DNA from: Planctomycetota bacterium
GTDB lineage: Bacteria > Planctomycetota > Phycisphaerae > UBA1845
Direction: 5' to 3'
Length of the DNA: 6,854 nucleotides
Assembly: GCA_022561255.1 (NCBI GenBank)
Contig: JADFRO010000162.1
Span: 1-6,854 of the forward strand
Part shown: positions 6,501-6,854 of the stretch, in pieces
Position numbering within the stretch: the first letter of the stretch is position 1
Layout of the letters: each line of letters opens with the position of its first letter
The notes under the pieces: generated by a model
The model's input: the letters and a program-made list of their open reading frames with translations, nothing else
The model's database searches: none
Told to the model about the DNA's origin: nothing
Translations under genes and position numbers: made by a program

Positions 6501-6854
6501 TCAGACCATGGGCACTTCGTCGTCATAATCCTGGTCCGAGGTTGGCGATCGCCGGGCCGATGTCGTTCCGGAGCCCGATTCTTGGTTGATGATCCGGGCG
6601 CACGTGTTCCAGCGGAGAATCGCCTCCAGGTTTCCCGGGGGGTGAATGGCGTCCGCTTTGTCATAACAAAGCATCGCTTCTCGCAACCAATCGTAAGCGG
6701 CGTGGAACGCAATCCCGGGCTGCAGTTGTGCCTTGCCCCATCGTTCCAGAATTACACCGGCATAATAAGCGCGTTCGTATTCGCCATGCAGTCGTATCAG
6801 GAGATCCTGTACGCTCTTCAATGGAACTTGGCAGCCCCGCCCGAATTGGTCCGT
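6501..6854 (-). CDS. conserved hypothetical protein, 3' part only (cut by the window edge)
   Basis: The reading frame is open from the right edge of the window to a TGA at 6501, giving 117 visible residues. The first possible start inside is a TTG at 6821, with no ribosome site, so the gene probably begins outside the window. Visible residues 28-51 read AYYAGVILERWGKAQL..GIAFH, followed by an amphipathic helix (about 53-68, YDWLREAMLCYDKAD) and IHPPGN / AILRWNTCARII at about 70-89. The spacing of the helices resembles TPR-like hairpins. I believe similar ERWGKAQL..GIAFH / PPGN / LRWNTC blocks recur in uncharacterised planctomycete and acidobacterial proteins, but this is from memory. The last 25 or so residues are polar and acidic (GSGTTSARRSP...DQDYDDE) and look disordered. 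No catalytic motif or membrane segment is seen. No function is assigned. It is 219 nt upstream of the aminotransferase and need not belong to the same transcript. Confidence 0.65.
   Translation of the reverse strand, partial: TDQFGRGCQVPLKSVQDLLIRLHGEYERAYYAGVILERWGKAQLQPGIAFHAAYDWLREAMLCYDKADAIHPPGNLEAILRWNTCARIINQESGSGTTSARRSPTSDQDYDDEVPMV

Overview
The window looks like chromosomal DNA from a GC-rich environmental bacterium, most probably a planctomycete or a related lineage. The clues are a secreted protein ending in an IPTVSEWG-type C-terminal sorting signal, and a partial gene carrying an ERWGKAQL..GIAFH / RPPGN-like / LRWNTC motif set that I associate, from memory, with planctomycete and acidobacterial proteins. 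There are no rRNA, tRNA, CRISPR, insertion-sequence or phage signatures. The taxonomic call is an inference.

Layout: one gene lies on the + strand at the left end (168-914, secreted IPTL-CTERM protein). Everything else is on the - strand and reads right to left: a 5'-truncated conserved hypothetical (6501-6854), a DegT/StrS sugar aminotransferase (5169-6281), an ABC ATP-binding protein (4187-5065), its ABC-2-type permease (3359-4183), a MOT1-type sulfate/molybdate transporter (2158-3339), and an NAD-dependent sugar epimerase/dehydratase (903-1946). The + strand gene and the epimerase converge and share 12 bases at their 3' ends. Intergenic gaps are 219 nt (6282-6500), 103 nt (5066-5168), 3 nt between ATPase and permease, 19 nt between permease and MOT1 transporter, and 211 nt (1947-2157). 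No gap holds a convincing terminator or RNA gene, and no stretch above 300 nt lacks a gene.

How the genes may work together: the aminotransferase and the epimerase are typical of nucleotide-sugar pathways for surface polysaccharide or glycan decoration. They are separated by a tight three-gene transport block (ATPase, permease, MOT1 transporter) that has no obvious role in sugar metabolism. The ATPase and permease clearly form one exporter. The MOT1 gene is positioned to be co-transcribed with them. The epimerase sits behind a 211-nt gap and could have its own promoter. The window is mostly recognisable families. The least explained points are the pairing of MOT1 with an ABC-2 exporter, the in-frame single-stop junction of the ABC genes, the hydrophobic tail after the sorting signal, and the uncharacterised truncated gene at the right edge.
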